Shown: positions 31,463-41,673 of the stretch, piece by piece
Position numbering within the stretch: the first letter of the stretch is position 1
Layout: each line of letters begins with the position of its first letter
Source: Clostridia bacterium
GTDB lineage: Bacteria > Bacillota > Clostridia > Christensenellales > Borkfalkiaceae
Reading direction: 5' to 3'
Assembly: GCA_017558825.1 (NCBI GenBank)
Contig: JAFYTO010000006.1
Coordinates: 1-49,108, forward strand
DNA length: 49,108 nucleotides
Notes under the pieces: model-generated
Told to the model about the DNA's origin: nothing
Seen by the model: the letters and a program-made list of their open reading frames with translations, nothing else
Database searches by the model: none
Position numbers and translations under genes: made by a program

Positions 31463-32170
31463 ATGTCAAAGAAAAACAACGTATGGAAATTTGAAAATTA
31501 TGAGATAAAATATAGTGAGGCTTACGAAGATAGCTTTTATCAAGACTTTATAAATAATTTTCAAAAAAATACGAAAAAAAGGATTTTTTATAAGTTTATA
31601 AAACGCACTTTTGATATATTTGCATCTTTATTTGCGCTTATCATATTGTCGCCATTGCTTTTAGGAATTGCTATTGCTATAAAAATAGACTCCAAAGGGC
31701 CTGTGTTATTTAAACAAAGTAGAATAGGTCTTAATGGTAAAATTTTTACTATTTATAAGTTTAGAAGTATGCGCATAGATGCCCCGCACGATAAAATATT
31801 TGAAGATTTTGCTAATCCAGATAGTTTTTATACTAAGGTCGGGGGATTTTTAAGAAAAACGTCACTAGACGAATTTCCGCAATTTTTAAACGTTTTAAAA
31901 GGCGATATGAGTTTTGTTGGTTATAGGCCGGTTCTTGTAAGTGAAGAGGTTTCTAAGCAAATCAATGGAATTCGCAGTGCGTTAGGCGTGTTTGAAATGA
32001 GACCGGGAATTTCAGGATATGCTCAAGTTTTAGGTCGCAATGACGTTTTTTATAAAAACAAATCGTTAATGGATGCGTACTACGTTAAAAACGCAAGTGT
32101 GTTATTAGATTTAAAATTGATATTTGCTACCGTCAAAGTCGTTTTGTTTAGAGATGGTAACAATTCGTAA
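31463..32170 (+). CDS. Undecaprenyl-phosphate sugar phosphotransferase
   Basis: 235 aa, a small monotopic initiating transferase (WcaJ C-terminal/PglC-like). KRTFDIFASLFALIILSP is the reentrant membrane helix; KQSRIG, YKFRSM, the LDEFPQ acid motif and SFVGYRP complete the catalytic core. It moves a sugar-1-phosphate from a UDP-sugar to undecaprenyl phosphate, the first step of capsule or exopolysaccharide assembly. Weak ribosome binding site. First gene of an operon with Wzz-, CpsD- and CpsB-type proteins. Confidence 0.92.
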   Translation: MSKKNNVWKFENYEIKYSEAYEDSFYQDFINNFQKNTKKRIFYKFIKRTFDIFASLFALIILSPLLLGIAIAIKIDSKGPVLFKQSRIGLNGKIFTIYKFRSMRIDAPHDKIFEDFANPDSFYTKVGGFLRKTSLDEFPQFLNVLKGDMSFVGYRPVLVSEEVSKQINGIRSALGVFEMRPGISGYAQVLGRNDVFYKNKSLMDAYYVKNASVLLDLKLIFATVKVVLFRDGNNS

Positions 32171-32212
32171 TAAATAAAGATTACAATTAGAAAAAGTTTT
32201 CTAGGAGGAATT

Positions 32213-33040
32213 ATGGAAGAAGAGAAGGTTGGTAGGTCGTTATCATTATCCGAAATTTTACTTGTAATTCGCGCCAATATTATATGGATTTTGATATTTA
32301 TATTTGCATCTTTAGGTGTGGGTATCGCTTATGTAAAATTAGTTCAAAAAACTACTTACACTGCAACTGTAGGCTTTTACGTAAACGCTGATATTGCATA
32401 TAAGGAAGAAGGCATTAATATGGCAGAACATACTGCGTATCAATATTCTGCGCTTATTGCGCCTGAATATGAAAAGGTGTTAAAATCGCAAGAAATGAAA
32501 GCTTACTTAGATGAAAAATGTGATAAAGATGGGGTTTCAAAATTAAATTTTCAAAGCATTGACTTTGCGTATACTGAATCTTCAGCATTCTTTAACATTA
32601 CTTATTCATATAGCGTACATGGCGGAAATGCTGACGAAATAAAGAAAGAGCTTTCAGATGCGTTAAATTACTTTGTTAAAAACACTGTAGAAAAATTAGA
32701 TACGGAGCAAATAGATAGAGATAATGACGGTGTTTACGAAGGCTATAAATACGGTATTTTAAGAAATAAGTTAGTAGTAATAGCTAAGGCTACTGAAAAC
32801 ACTGTTTCAACATCTACAGAAACGGTTAAAACTGTATTCTTATCTCTTATAGTGGGCATAGTTCTTGCCGCAATATTTGTTCTTTTAGTTTACTTTATTG
32901 ATGATACCATTTCTTCACGTGAAGATATTGAACGTATTATGGGCGTTTCAACTATAGCGTTTATTGATATTAGCACTAACGCAACGCTTGCAAATGAAAA
33001 GGCTGAAGATGCTACAAAAACAATTGAGGAGGGTAAGTAA
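32213..33040 (+). CDS. Wzz/CpsC-type chain-length regulator
   Basis: 275 aa with two membrane helices (about 22-42 and about 205-230) that bracket an extracytoplasmic domain, the polysaccharide co-polymerase layout. The Pro-rich motif normally preceding the second helix is weak. Strong AGGAGG ribosome binding site. It should activate the CpsD-type kinase encoded just downstream. Confidence 0.88.
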   Translation: MEEEKVGRSLSLSEILLVIRANIIWILIFIFASLGVGIAYVKLVQKTTYTATVGFYVNADIAYKEEGINMAEHTAYQYSALIAPEYEKVLKSQEMKAYLDEKCDKDGVSKLNFQSIDFAYTESSAFFNITYSYSVHGGNADEIKKELSDALNYFVKNTVEKLDTEQIDRDNDGVYEGYKYGILRNKLVVIAKATENTVSTSTETVKTVFLSLIVGIVLAAIFVLLVYFIDDTISSREDIERIMGVSTIAFIDISTNATLANEKAEDATKTIEEGK

Positions 33041-33041
33041 A

Positions 33042-33785
33042 ATGTTATTTTTTAAGAAAAAAGAAAAAGATAATTTTGATACGGACGTTCCAAAAATTGT
33101 TATAGGTAGAAAAAACGGTAAAAGTGAAAGTTATAATAGGCTTAAAGACAATATTATTTACGGTAGTGATAACGGAAATAAAAAAGTATTCCAAATTGAG
33201 TCGTCCATATCTGGCGAGGGTAAATCTACTATTGCAGTAAACCTTGCAGTAGCGCTTGTAAAGAGTGGCAAAAAGGTTTGCGTATTAGACCTTGATTTTA
33301 GACGCCCTAAAATGCATAGAGCATTTTCTATTCCTAACTTTAACGGCTTAGCAGAATATATGCTTGGCGAAAGTAAAAGAGAAGACCTTATTAAAACTAC
33401 TGAATATGGTGTTGACGTTATTAACCGTGGTAAAGCGGCGCAAAACGCATCAATCATATTTACGTCTAATAAATTTAAAAATTTAATTGCCGAATTAAGA
33501 GAAATTTACGACATTATTTTATTCGACTGTCCACCTGTTTTACTTGTTTCTGACTATATGCATATTTCTAAACTTTCTGATGAAGTTATCTTCGTAGTTT
33601 CTGCCGGTGTTACACACCGTTCACAACTTAAAGAAGCAGTAGAACTTTTAAAGCGTAATGACGTTAAAATTTTCGGTGTTGTTATGACGTATCATAATAA
33701 TGGTAAGTTTGGCGTTAAATACGGCGGATATTACAACGGTAGATATTATAAGGGTGTAAAAAATCGTTATTTATCGGAGAAATAA
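33042..33785 (+). CDS. CpsD/CapB-type bacterial tyrosine kinase
   Basis: 247 aa from ATG MLFFKKKEK (start 1 nt after the Wzz stop codon, GAGG upstream). Walker A in SGEGKST, Walker A' VLDLDFRRPK, Walker B ILFDCPPV, and a C-terminal Tyr-rich tail with YGGYYNGRYY for autophosphorylation. It controls polysaccharide chain length and export in cycles of phosphorylation with the Wzz-like protein and the phosphatase next door. Confidence 0.93.
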   Translation: MLFFKKKEKDNFDTDVPKIVIGRKNGKSESYNRLKDNIIYGSDNGNKKVFQIESSISGEGKSTIAVNLAVALVKSGKKVCVLDLDFRRPKMHRAFSIPNFNGLAEYMLGESKREDLIKTTEYGVDVINRGKAAQNASIIFTSNKFKNLIAELREIYDIILFDCPPVLLVSDYMHISKLSDEVIFVVSAGVTHRSQLKEAVELLKRNDVKIFGVVMTYHNNGKFGVKYGGYYNGRYYKGVKNRYLSEK

Positions 33786-33788
33786 TTT

Positions 33789-34481
33789 ATGGTAGATATG
33801 CACTCTCACGTGTTGCCGTTTGTTGATGACGGTAGCACAACTTTTGAAGCATCGCTAAAAATGCTTGAATTAGAAGCGGCTAATGACGTAAGTAAAATTA
33901 TCTTAACTCCGCACTACAAGCAAAATATATACGATACGCCGTTTGACGAGGTTAAGAAAGTTTACGAAGATTTTAAAAAAACCGCAAGCGAAAGGGGAGT
34001 TAACCTCGACCTATATTTAGGCCAAGAAATTTATTGTACTAATAAAATTTACGACTTGCTTAAAGAGGGTAAAGTTTCAACTATAAACGGAACCAAGTGT
34101 TTATTAATAGAATTCAACTATTATGATGAGCAAGATATAGCCGATTACGTTTATAATCTTAAAACAATGGGCTATATTCCTATTATTGCGCATATTGAAA
34201 GATACATTTATCTGGACTGGAACAACCTTTTTGACTTAAAGCAATTAGGTGCGCTTTTGCAAGTAAATGCGTCAAGCATTATTGGTGAAGAAGGCAAAAC
34301 TATAAGGCGCAGAGTTTTAAAGGTAATTAAACAGGGCTTAGTAGACTTTGTTGGTAGTGACGTTCATTGTGACAGAGGTTTGCCAATAAAAAACGCATAT
34401 AAAGTAGTTCAAAAAACTGCAGGTACGGAAATAGCCAATGACGTGTTTAGAAACAATGCAATAAAATATTTTAACTTATAA
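33789..34481 (+). CDS. CpsB/YwqE-type tyrosine-protein phosphatase (PHP fold)
   Basis: 230 aa. DMHSHVLPFVDDG opens the metal site; LTPHY, GQEIY, IAHIERY and GSDVHCD provide the remaining ligands. It removes phosphate from the CpsD-type kinase encoded 3 bp upstream. It ends the operon at a strong terminator; no polymerase, flippase or further glycosyltransferase follows. Confidence 0.93.
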   Translation: MVDMHSHVLPFVDDGSTTFEASLKMLELEAANDVSKIILTPHYKQNIYDTPFDEVKKVYEDFKKTASERGVNLDLYLGQEIYCTNKIYDLLKEGKVSTINGTKCLLIEFNYYDEQDIADYVYNLKTMGYIPIIAHIERYIYLDWNNLFDLKQLGALLQVNASSIIGEEGKTIRRRVLKVIKQGLVDFVGSDVHCDRGLPIKNAYKVVQKTAGTEIANDVFRNNAIKYFNL

Positions 34482-34483
34482 TT

Positions 34484-34513
34484 AAAACGCCAACTTTTTG
34501 TTGGCGTTTTTTT
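34484..34513 (+). terminator. Terminator of the polysaccharide operon
   Basis: Perfect stem AAAACGCCAAC/GTTGGCGTTTT with a 5-T loop and a T-run. Confidence 0.93.
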
Positions 34514-34518
34514 AATAA

Positions 34519-34552
34519 TAAAAAAGCGCTAGCAATTTGCTAACGCTTTTAC
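34519..34552 (-). terminator. Terminator of groESL
   Basis: On the minus strand AAAAGCG-TTAGCA pairs with TGCTAG-CGCTTTT (one mismatch), then a T-run. 12 nt after the groEL stop codon. Confidence 0.85.
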
Positions 34553-34563
34553 TTTATTTAATT

Positions 34564-36488
<1,925 letters not shown>

Positions 36489-36518
36489 AATTCCACTCCT
36501 TTATATTCGTTTACACTT

Positions 36519-36545
36519 TTAGCACTCTTAGCGTTTGAGTGCTAA
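36519..36545 (-). promoter_or_regulatory. CIRCE operator (HrcA site)
   Basis: TTAGCACTC, 9-bp spacer, GAGTGCTAA: a perfect match to the CIRCE inverted repeat. It lies just downstream of the groESL -10 box, where HrcA repressor binds and releases on heat stress. HrcA itself is not in the window. Confidence 0.98.
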
Positions 36546-36550
36546 TTTAT

Positions 36551-36578
36551 ATTATAGCCATAATATTTATTTTGTCAA
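36551..36578 (-). promoter_or_regulatory. Promoter of groESL
   Basis: Minus-strand TTGACA (36573-36578), 16-bp spacer, TATAAT (36551-36556), both consensus hexamers, directly before the CIRCE element. Confidence 0.92.
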
Positions 36579-36702
36579 TAGAATAATGCAAATATTTTAA
36601 AAAAAATGTCAAATAATTTTTATAAACTTAATTAAAATATTGCAATAGCTTTAAAATTATGTTAAACTTTATAATATATATAAACAAACTAAGGAGTAAT
36701 TT

Positions 36703-37161
36703 ATGAACAAGTGGGATAAACGTTTTTCAGAAATGGCAGATTTTGTTGGCGAATGGTCAAGTTGTTTTCAAGACAATAGGCACGTTGGCGCAGTAATCGT
36801 AAAAGATAAAAGAATTCAAGCAACGGGCTACAACGGCGCACCTAGCGGTGTTCAAAGTTGTAAAGATAAGGGCGAGTGTTTAAGAAAAAAATTAAATATT
36901 CCATCAGGAACTCGTCAAGAAACTTGTTATGCTGTTCACGCAGAACAAAACGCAATTGCGCAAGCGGCAAAACTTGGTATTTCAGTAGAAGGTTCTACTA
37001 TTTACGTTACTCACCAACCTTGCACTATATGCACTAAAATGATTATAAATTCAGGCATTAAAAAAGTTATTTATAAGCATGGTTATCCTGATGATTTTTC
37101 TAAAACTTTACTTAATGAAGCTGGCGTTGAGCTTATAAAGGTTGATGAACTTGACAAATAA
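36703..37161 (+). CDS. dCMP/ComEB-type deoxycytidylate deaminase
   Basis: 152 aa. Zinc-site motifs HAEQNAIAQA and PCTICTKM, preceded by RHVGAVIVKD and TGYNGAPSG, are those of dCMP deaminase/ComEB. It makes dUMP from dCMP for dTMP synthesis. AAGGAG ribosome binding site; monocistronic with its own terminator. Confidence 0.93.
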   Translation: MNKWDKRFSEMADFVGEWSSCFQDNRHVGAVIVKDKRIQATGYNGAPSGVQSCKDKGECLRKKLNIPSGTRQETCYAVHAEQNAIAQAAKLGISVEGSTIYVTHQPCTICTKMIINSGIKKVIYKHGYPDDFSKTLLNEAGVELIKVDELDK

Positions 37162-37174
37162 ATTTAAACTATAG

Positions 37175-37208
37175 AAAAAGACGTAATAAAATAAATTATG
37201 TCTTTTTT
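37175..37208 (+). terminator. Terminator of the dCMP deaminase gene
   Basis: AAAAGAC-GTAAT pairs with ATTAT-GTCTTTT (one G-T position) around an AT-rich loop, followed by a T-run. Confidence 0.7.
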
Positions 37209-37255
37209 ATCTATTAAAAAAAATTAAAATATGAATTATAATAAAGGAAGTAAAT

Positions 37256-37783
37256 ATGAGCGAAATTCAAAATCCACAAGTAACAATTTTAATGAACAGT
37301 GGCGACCAAATTGTGGTTGAACTCTACCCACAAATTGCACCTAACACGGTAAATAACTTTATATCTCTTGTTAAAAAAGGCTTTTATAACGGAATATGTT
37401 TCCACCGCGTTATTGAAGGCTTTATGATACAAGGCGGTGACCCTAACGGTATAGGCACTGGCGGCCCAGGCTACTCAATTAAGGGCGAGTTTACGCAAAA
37501 CGGCTTTAAAAACACTTTAAGTCATACTCGCGGAGTAATTTCTATGGCACGTTCAATGATGCCAAATTCGGCAGGTTCACAATTCTTTATTATGCACGCA
37601 GATTCCCCTTATTTAGACGGTCAATATGCGTCATTTGGTAAAGTTGTTAGCGGTATAGAAGTAGTTGATAAAATTGCCACTACTAAAACCGACTGGCACG
37701 ACAAGCCTTATGAAGACCAAATTATGAAGCAAGTTACGGTTGAAACTTTTGGGGTTGAATATAGCGAGCCTATTAAAGTTTAA
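37256..37783 (+). CDS. Cyclophilin-type peptidyl-prolyl isomerase
   Basis: 175 aa, no signal peptide, so cytosolic. FHRVIEGFMIQGGDP with the catalytic Arg, GVISMAR, and NSAGSQFFIM are the cyclophilin core. Speeds proline isomerisation in folding. AAAGGAAG ribosome binding site. The Asp-box gene begins 11 bp after its stop codon, probably in the same transcript. Confidence 0.93.
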   Translation: MSEIQNPQVTILMNSGDQIVVELYPQIAPNTVNNFISLVKKGFYNGICFHRVIEGFMIQGGDPNGIGTGGPGYSIKGEFTQNGFKNTLSHTRGVISMARSMMPNSAGSQFFIMHADSPYLDGQYASFGKVVSGIEVVDKIATTKTDWHDKPYEDQIMKQVTVETFGVEYSEPIKV

Positions 37784-37794
37784 GGAGATTTAAA

Positions 37795-38874
37795 ATGAAA
37801 GTAGTTGGAAAGGACGTTGTTTTTATAAGAGCAAACGAAGTGCACGCAAGGCAGGGCGAGGGCGATTTTATACGCCTTAAAAACGGTGCTATAATGTATG
37901 CGTATAGCGAGTTTTCAAGCGGTGGCGGAGATTTTGACGAGAGTTTAATAACCGCCATATATTCGTATGACGAAGGCGAAACTTTTACCGACAAGCGCGT
38001 CCTTTTTAATTTAGAAGAAGGGGAAACGCAAAATTTGTGCGTTAGTTTTTTAAGGCTTAAAAACGGAGATATAGCCATTTTTTACGGCGTCAGGGGCGCA
38101 AGGCAAGACGTAATGATGCGCGTAAGTAGCGACGAAGGCTTAACGTTTTCAAAGCCAACGCCTATTATAAATAAAGAAGGCTATTACGTTTTTGAAAACG
38201 GCAGAGTTTTAAGAAGCAAAAGCGGTAGAATTTTATTGCCACTTAACAAGCATGAAGAAAAAGAAAACGGCGGAATAGGTCCAGGCCATTTTACTCTTTT
38301 TTATTCTGATGACGACGGTAAAACTTGGTTAGACAGTAATAACTTTATAAGCCATCCAGACGGCGAAATTTGGCAAGGCTTACAAGAAACGGGCTTAACT
38401 CAATTTGATGACGGAACTATTTTTGCTTTCTCACGCACGAATTGTATGACGCAATACGAGTGTTTTTCTAAAGACGACGGCATGACGTTTACAACTCCAC
38501 GCGCAAGCATAATATTCTCATCTCCACTTTCGCCAATGACTATTAAAAGGGTTGAAAATAAATTTTCGGTTGCGGTATATAATCCTGTGCCAAGTTATTC
38601 GGGTAGGCACATTATTCAGCCTTGCCACGAAAGTGATAGAACACCTTATATGATGACCGTTGTTGACGGCGACGGTTCTAACTTCTTTGAAACTTGCTAT
38701 CATAGAAACTTTTTACTTGAAGACGATTTGGAAAACGGCTACGCTTATGCAAGCGTGTTTACCGGCGAAGATTACCTTTTAGTTGCATATTATCATAGTG
38801 ACGGGTATAAAAAAGGCGTTTTAAAATCATTAAAAATAAAGAAAGTGGCTTTTAGCGAGTTAGAAAAAGCATAA
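37795..38874 (+). CDS. Sialidase-fold protein with four Asp boxes
   Basis: 359 aa, no signal peptide. Asp-box repeats at about 62-70 (YDEGETF), 111-118 (SDEGLTF), 169-176 (DDDGKTW) and 228-234 (KDDGMTF) mark a six-bladed sialidase-type propeller. KHEEKENGGIGPGH and QGLQETGLTQ resemble BNR hydrolases of unknown specificity. It lies between a cyclophilin and a serine hydrolase; AAGGAG ribosome binding site. Probably a cytosolic glycoside hydrolase or lyase. Confidence 0.8.
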   Translation: MKVVGKDVVFIRANEVHARQGEGDFIRLKNGAIMYAYSEFSSGGGDFDESLITAIYSYDEGETFTDKRVLFNLEEGETQNLCVSFLRLKNGDIAIFYGVRGARQDVMMRVSSDEGLTFSKPTPIINKEGYYVFENGRVLRSKSGRILLPLNKHEEKENGGIGPGHFTLFYSDDDGKTWLDSNNFISHPDGEIWQGLQETGLTQFDDGTIFAFSRTNCMTQYECFSKDDGMTFTTPRASIIFSSPLSPMTIKRVENKFSVAVYNPVPSYSGRHIIQPCHESDRTPYMMTVVDGDGSNFFETCYHRNFLLEDDLENGYAYASVFTGEDYLLVAYYHSDGYKKGVLKSLKIKKVAFSELEKA

Positions 38875-38892
38875 AAGGGTTATAATTATTTT

Positions 38893-39921
38893 ATGGATAC
38901 AGTTAAAGAGTTTGAAACTTGGCTTGAAAATTACGCAAAAGAAACAAGTTTTAACGGAATAGTTCAAATTTATAATAAAGGCTCACTTATTGTAAATAAG
39001 TGTCTTGGTTATCAAGATATAGAAACGGGCAAAAAAATAGACGAAAACACCGTTTTTAAATTTTACTCTATAACCAAAACTTTTTGCGCGCTTGCGGTAA
39101 TGAAACTTTATGAAGAAGGGCTTATTGACTTAAACGCACACCCTTCAAAATACTTGCCGTACTGCAAAAATTTAGATAGCCGTTTAACGCTTACAAATTT
39201 ACTTCAACACACAAGTGGTTTAAAAGATATTGCGGGCGTAGAGCAAATTGCAAGCAAAGATATCGTTTCCGTTGAAGACGCTATAAAAGGAGTTGAAAAC
39301 GAGCCGCTTGCATTTAAACCGGGCACGGTTGAAAATTACAATAACACAAACTTTATTTTGCTTGGCAAAATTGTTGAAGCCGTTTCAAAAATGACGCTTG
39401 AAGAATATTATGAAAAAATATTATTTAAAGCGCTTGATATAAAAACGGCAAAATGTATGTATGACGGTACTAAAATTGACAATTTAGCCAAAGGCTATTC
39501 GCTTGTTGACGGTAAACTTGTTGAGTGCGGCTATACTAATATGACAACTATTTATAGCGCTGGCAATTTAACAGGAACTATTAAAGATATTCAAAAATTA
39601 TACGAAGCCGAAAGGGAACTTAAGTTTTTAAAGAAAGAAACTTGGCAAAAAATGCTTACCCCTAATTCAATAGGTAGGTTTGCTTGCGGGCTTCAAGTTT
39701 ACGTGTGGAATAGCGAACTTTGCTATATGAGCACGGGCGGTCATTTAGGTTTTAGAGCACTTAACCGCTTTTTACCTAAACGCGACTTTAACATTATAAT
39801 TTTATCTAACTCCGGCTTTGGCGATGCTCGTGCAGACGTTAGTGATAAAGCGTACAATATGTTTGTTGACAAAACCGCCGTACACGCTTTTAAAGTTGAA
39901 ATGGATAAAGGCTTTGTTTAA
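38893..39921 (+). CDS. Beta-lactamase-family (class C fold) serine hydrolase
   Basis: 342 aa, no signal peptide. SITK (about 58-61) is the catalytic SxxK, YNN (about 154-156) the second motif, and GGHLGF near residue 280 replaces KTG. The fold covers esterases, D-aminopeptidases and penicillin-binding-like proteins; resistance is not implied. It starts 18 bp after the Asp-box gene with AAAGGG upstream and ends at a bidirectional terminator. Confidence 0.9.
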   Translation: MDTVKEFETWLENYAKETSFNGIVQIYNKGSLIVNKCLGYQDIETGKKIDENTVFKFYSITKTFCALAVMKLYEEGLIDLNAHPSKYLPYCKNLDSRLTLTNLLQHTSGLKDIAGVEQIASKDIVSVEDAIKGVENEPLAFKPGTVENYNNTNFILLGKIVEAVSKMTLEEYYEKILFKALDIKTAKCMYDGTKIDNLAKGYSLVDGKLVECGYTNMTTIYSAGNLTGTIKDIQKLYEAERELKFLKKETWQKMLTPNSIGRFACGLQVYVWNSELCYMSTGGHLGFRALNRFLPKRDFNIIILSNSGFGDARADVSDKAYNMFVDKTAVHAFKVEMDKGFV

Positions 39922-39929
39922 AAAATTAA

Positions 39930-39963
39930 AAAACCACGGAATTTTCCGTGGTTTTATTTTTTT
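39930..39963. terminator. Bidirectional terminator
   Basis: Perfect 11-bp stem AAAACCACGGA/TCCGTGGTTTT with a 4-nt loop and T-runs on both strands, between convergent genes. Confidence 0.9.
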
Positions 39964-40732
39964 ATTGTTTTAATTCAAAATCACTTTTTGGGTGCTTACA
40001 AAGTGGGCAAACCCAGTCGTTTGGCAAATCTTCAAACTTAACGCTTTCTTTAGACTCATCATATTCATAACCGCAAACTTTACATACGTAAACTTTTGCC
40101 GTTTCTTTTTTAGAAAATAACGCTTTTGAAGCATAACATAGTGGGCAACACCAATCATCGCCTAATTCGCTAAATTTAGTGCCTTCTTTTGCCTCAATAT
40201 ATTCATAGCCACAAAGACCGCAAACGTACACGTCACCTTTTTTAGATTGTGGCCTTGGCTTAATGTTGTTTAAGTAATATTCGTAAGTGGCGCTCTTTTT
40301 ATCGCTTAAAACCTTGCTTTCAGTAACTAAACCAACAATTAAACAATGCGTGCCAACGTCTAAAATTTCTTCAACTTGGCAACTAAAAAATGCGTTAGTG
40401 CCGTCAACTACGTATTTAACGCCGTTAGCCGCAATAGGTGCAGGGAAGTTTTCAAACTTATCAACGTCTCTTCCACTTTGAAAGCCAAAGCGTTTAAAAA
40501 GGTCAAACTTTGCGTTTTCGCTAATTACGGAAATATTAAATACTTTTGAATTTTTTATAAGTTCAAGGGTGTAGTTATTTTTGTTAATTGCTATGGAAAC
40601 TTTAAGTGGGTCGGAAGTAACTTGAATTGCAGTATTAATAATGCAACCGCTTTGCTTACCGTAATTAGTAGTTAAAACGAATAACCCGTATGAAAACTTG
40701 TAATTTGCTTTATTGTCAATTAAATTGCTCAT
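39962..40732 (-). CDS. Flavin reductase-domain protein with two rubredoxin domains
   Basis: 256 aa from [11 protein letters not shown], preceded by AGGAGAAT; an upstream start would lie inside the SDR gene's stop region. Residues about 1-155 are an FMN-binding split-barrel flavin reductase domain. Two rubredoxin-like domains follow, each with paired CxxC motifs: CGLC/CPLC and CKVC/CPLC. This is like high-molecular-weight rubredoxins of anaerobes, which pass electrons from NAD(P)H to oxygen or peroxide-reducing proteins, but with a second rubredoxin domain. 10 bp downstream of the SDR gene. Confidence 0.92.
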   Translation of the reverse strand: MSNLIDNKANYKFSYGLFVLTTNYGKQSGCIINTAIQVTSDPLKVSIAINKNNYTLELIKNSKVFNISVISENAKFDLFKRFGFQSGRDVDKFENFPAPIAANGVKYVVDGTNAFFSCQVEEILDVGTHCLIVGLVTESKVLSDKKSATYEYYLNNIKPRPQSKKGDVYVCGLCGYEYIEAKEGTKFSELGDDWCCPLCYASKALFSKKETAKVYVCKVCGYEYDESKESVKFEDLPNDWVCPLCKHPKSDFELKQ

Positions 40733-40742
40733 AAATATTCTC

Positions 40743-41549
40743 CTATATGTCTTTAAAAGTTTCAAATTTACTACTTTTTAAAAATTTTGTTATTATTTTT
40801 GGCGCAAGTGACGGAAAAAATCTATATAAGAAACTCATAAAATGCGCGTCTTTACCTATAATAATGCGCCCCTTGTTTTTACTTGCCTTTCTTAAAATTG
40901 CGCTTGCAACCTTTTTAGCATCGGCAGAAATAAAATCTATGATTTTACTTTCTTTTGCAGGAATTTGTTGTTTATTTAAAATGTCCGTTTTAGTAAAGCC
41001 AGGCATAACCGTTACTATACGGCAGTCTTTATTTTCACACCTTAAACTTTCGCTAAATCTTTGCGCCGCGCTCTTTGTTGCGGTGTATGTGCTAATGCCT
41101 GCAAAAGGGCAAAGGGCGGAAGAACTTGAAACGTTAATCATAAGCCCGTTTGTTTGCTTTACGTATGGCAAAAGAACTTTTGCGCTATACACTACTGATA
41201 AAAAGTTTGTGTTAATAACGCTTAAATAATCCGTTTTAGCGTTAAAACTTTCAAATTTAGGTAATATGCCGGCACAGTTTATAACAAGTTCAGGCACAAT
41301 GCTATTTTGCTTTAAAAATTCATCTAACTTAATAAACCCGTCAAGCGAGCCAACGTCAAAATTAAACGGAGTAAACAACTCGCTATTTTTAAGCGTTTGT
41401 TTAAAGGCGTTAAGCCTTTCTAAATTGCGCGCAACGCCTATAACTTTAACACCATATTTATCCGTTAAAATTTTAGTTAATTCCGCGCCTATTCCGCTTG
41501 ATGCGCCCGTTATGACGGCGGTTTTATTAGTATAGTCGAATTTTTTCAT
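40743..41549 (-). CDS. Short-chain dehydrogenase/reductase (SDR)
   Basis: 268 aa. TGASSGIG (about 14-21) is the NAD(P) motif, NCAG the structural motif, with catalytic Ser in NVSSSSA and YTATK as the Tyr-x-x-x-Lys pair. The C-terminal [21 protein letters not shown] is hydrophobic and may touch the membrane. The substrate is unknown. A TATACT lies only 6 nt before the ATG and no ribosome binding site is present, so the message may be leaderless. Co-transcribed with the rubredoxin protein. Confidence 0.9.
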   Translation of the reverse strand: MKKFDYTNKTAVITGASSGIGAELTKILTDKYGVKVIGVARNLERLNAFKQTLKNSELFTPFNFDVGSLDGFIKLDEFLKQNSIVPELVINCAGILPKFESFNAKTDYLSVINTNFLSVVYSAKVLLPYVKQTNGLMINVSSSSALCPFAGISTYTATKSAAQRFSESLRCENKDCRIVTVMPGFTKTDILNKQQIPAKESKIIDFISADAKKVASAILRKASKNKGRIIIGKDAHFMSFLYRFFPSLAPKIITKFLKSSKFETFKDI

Positions 41550-41555
41550 AATAAA

Positions 41556-41583
41556 AGTATAACATAATTTATAAAAAAAGCAA
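41556..41583 (-). promoter_or_regulatory. Promoter of the SDR-rubredoxin operon, giving a near-leaderless transcript
   Basis: Minus-strand TTGCTT (41578-41583), 16-bp spacer, TATACT (41556-41561). Only 6 nt separate the -10 box from the ATG, so transcription should begin at or next to the start codon. Confidence 0.65.
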
Positions 41584-41603
41584 TTGCGTTTTAAAAAAAA
41601 TGC

Positions 41604-41632
41604 TTGATTATTTAGTTAAAATATTATATAAT
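41604..41632 (+). promoter_or_regulatory. Promoter of lon
   Basis: TTGATT (41604-41609), 17-bp spacer, TATAAT (41627-41632). No CtsR heptads or CIRCE element are seen near it. Confidence 0.8.
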
Positions 41633-41673
41633 TCCTATACTTATTGTAAATTACATACTTTTATGGAGTAAAA

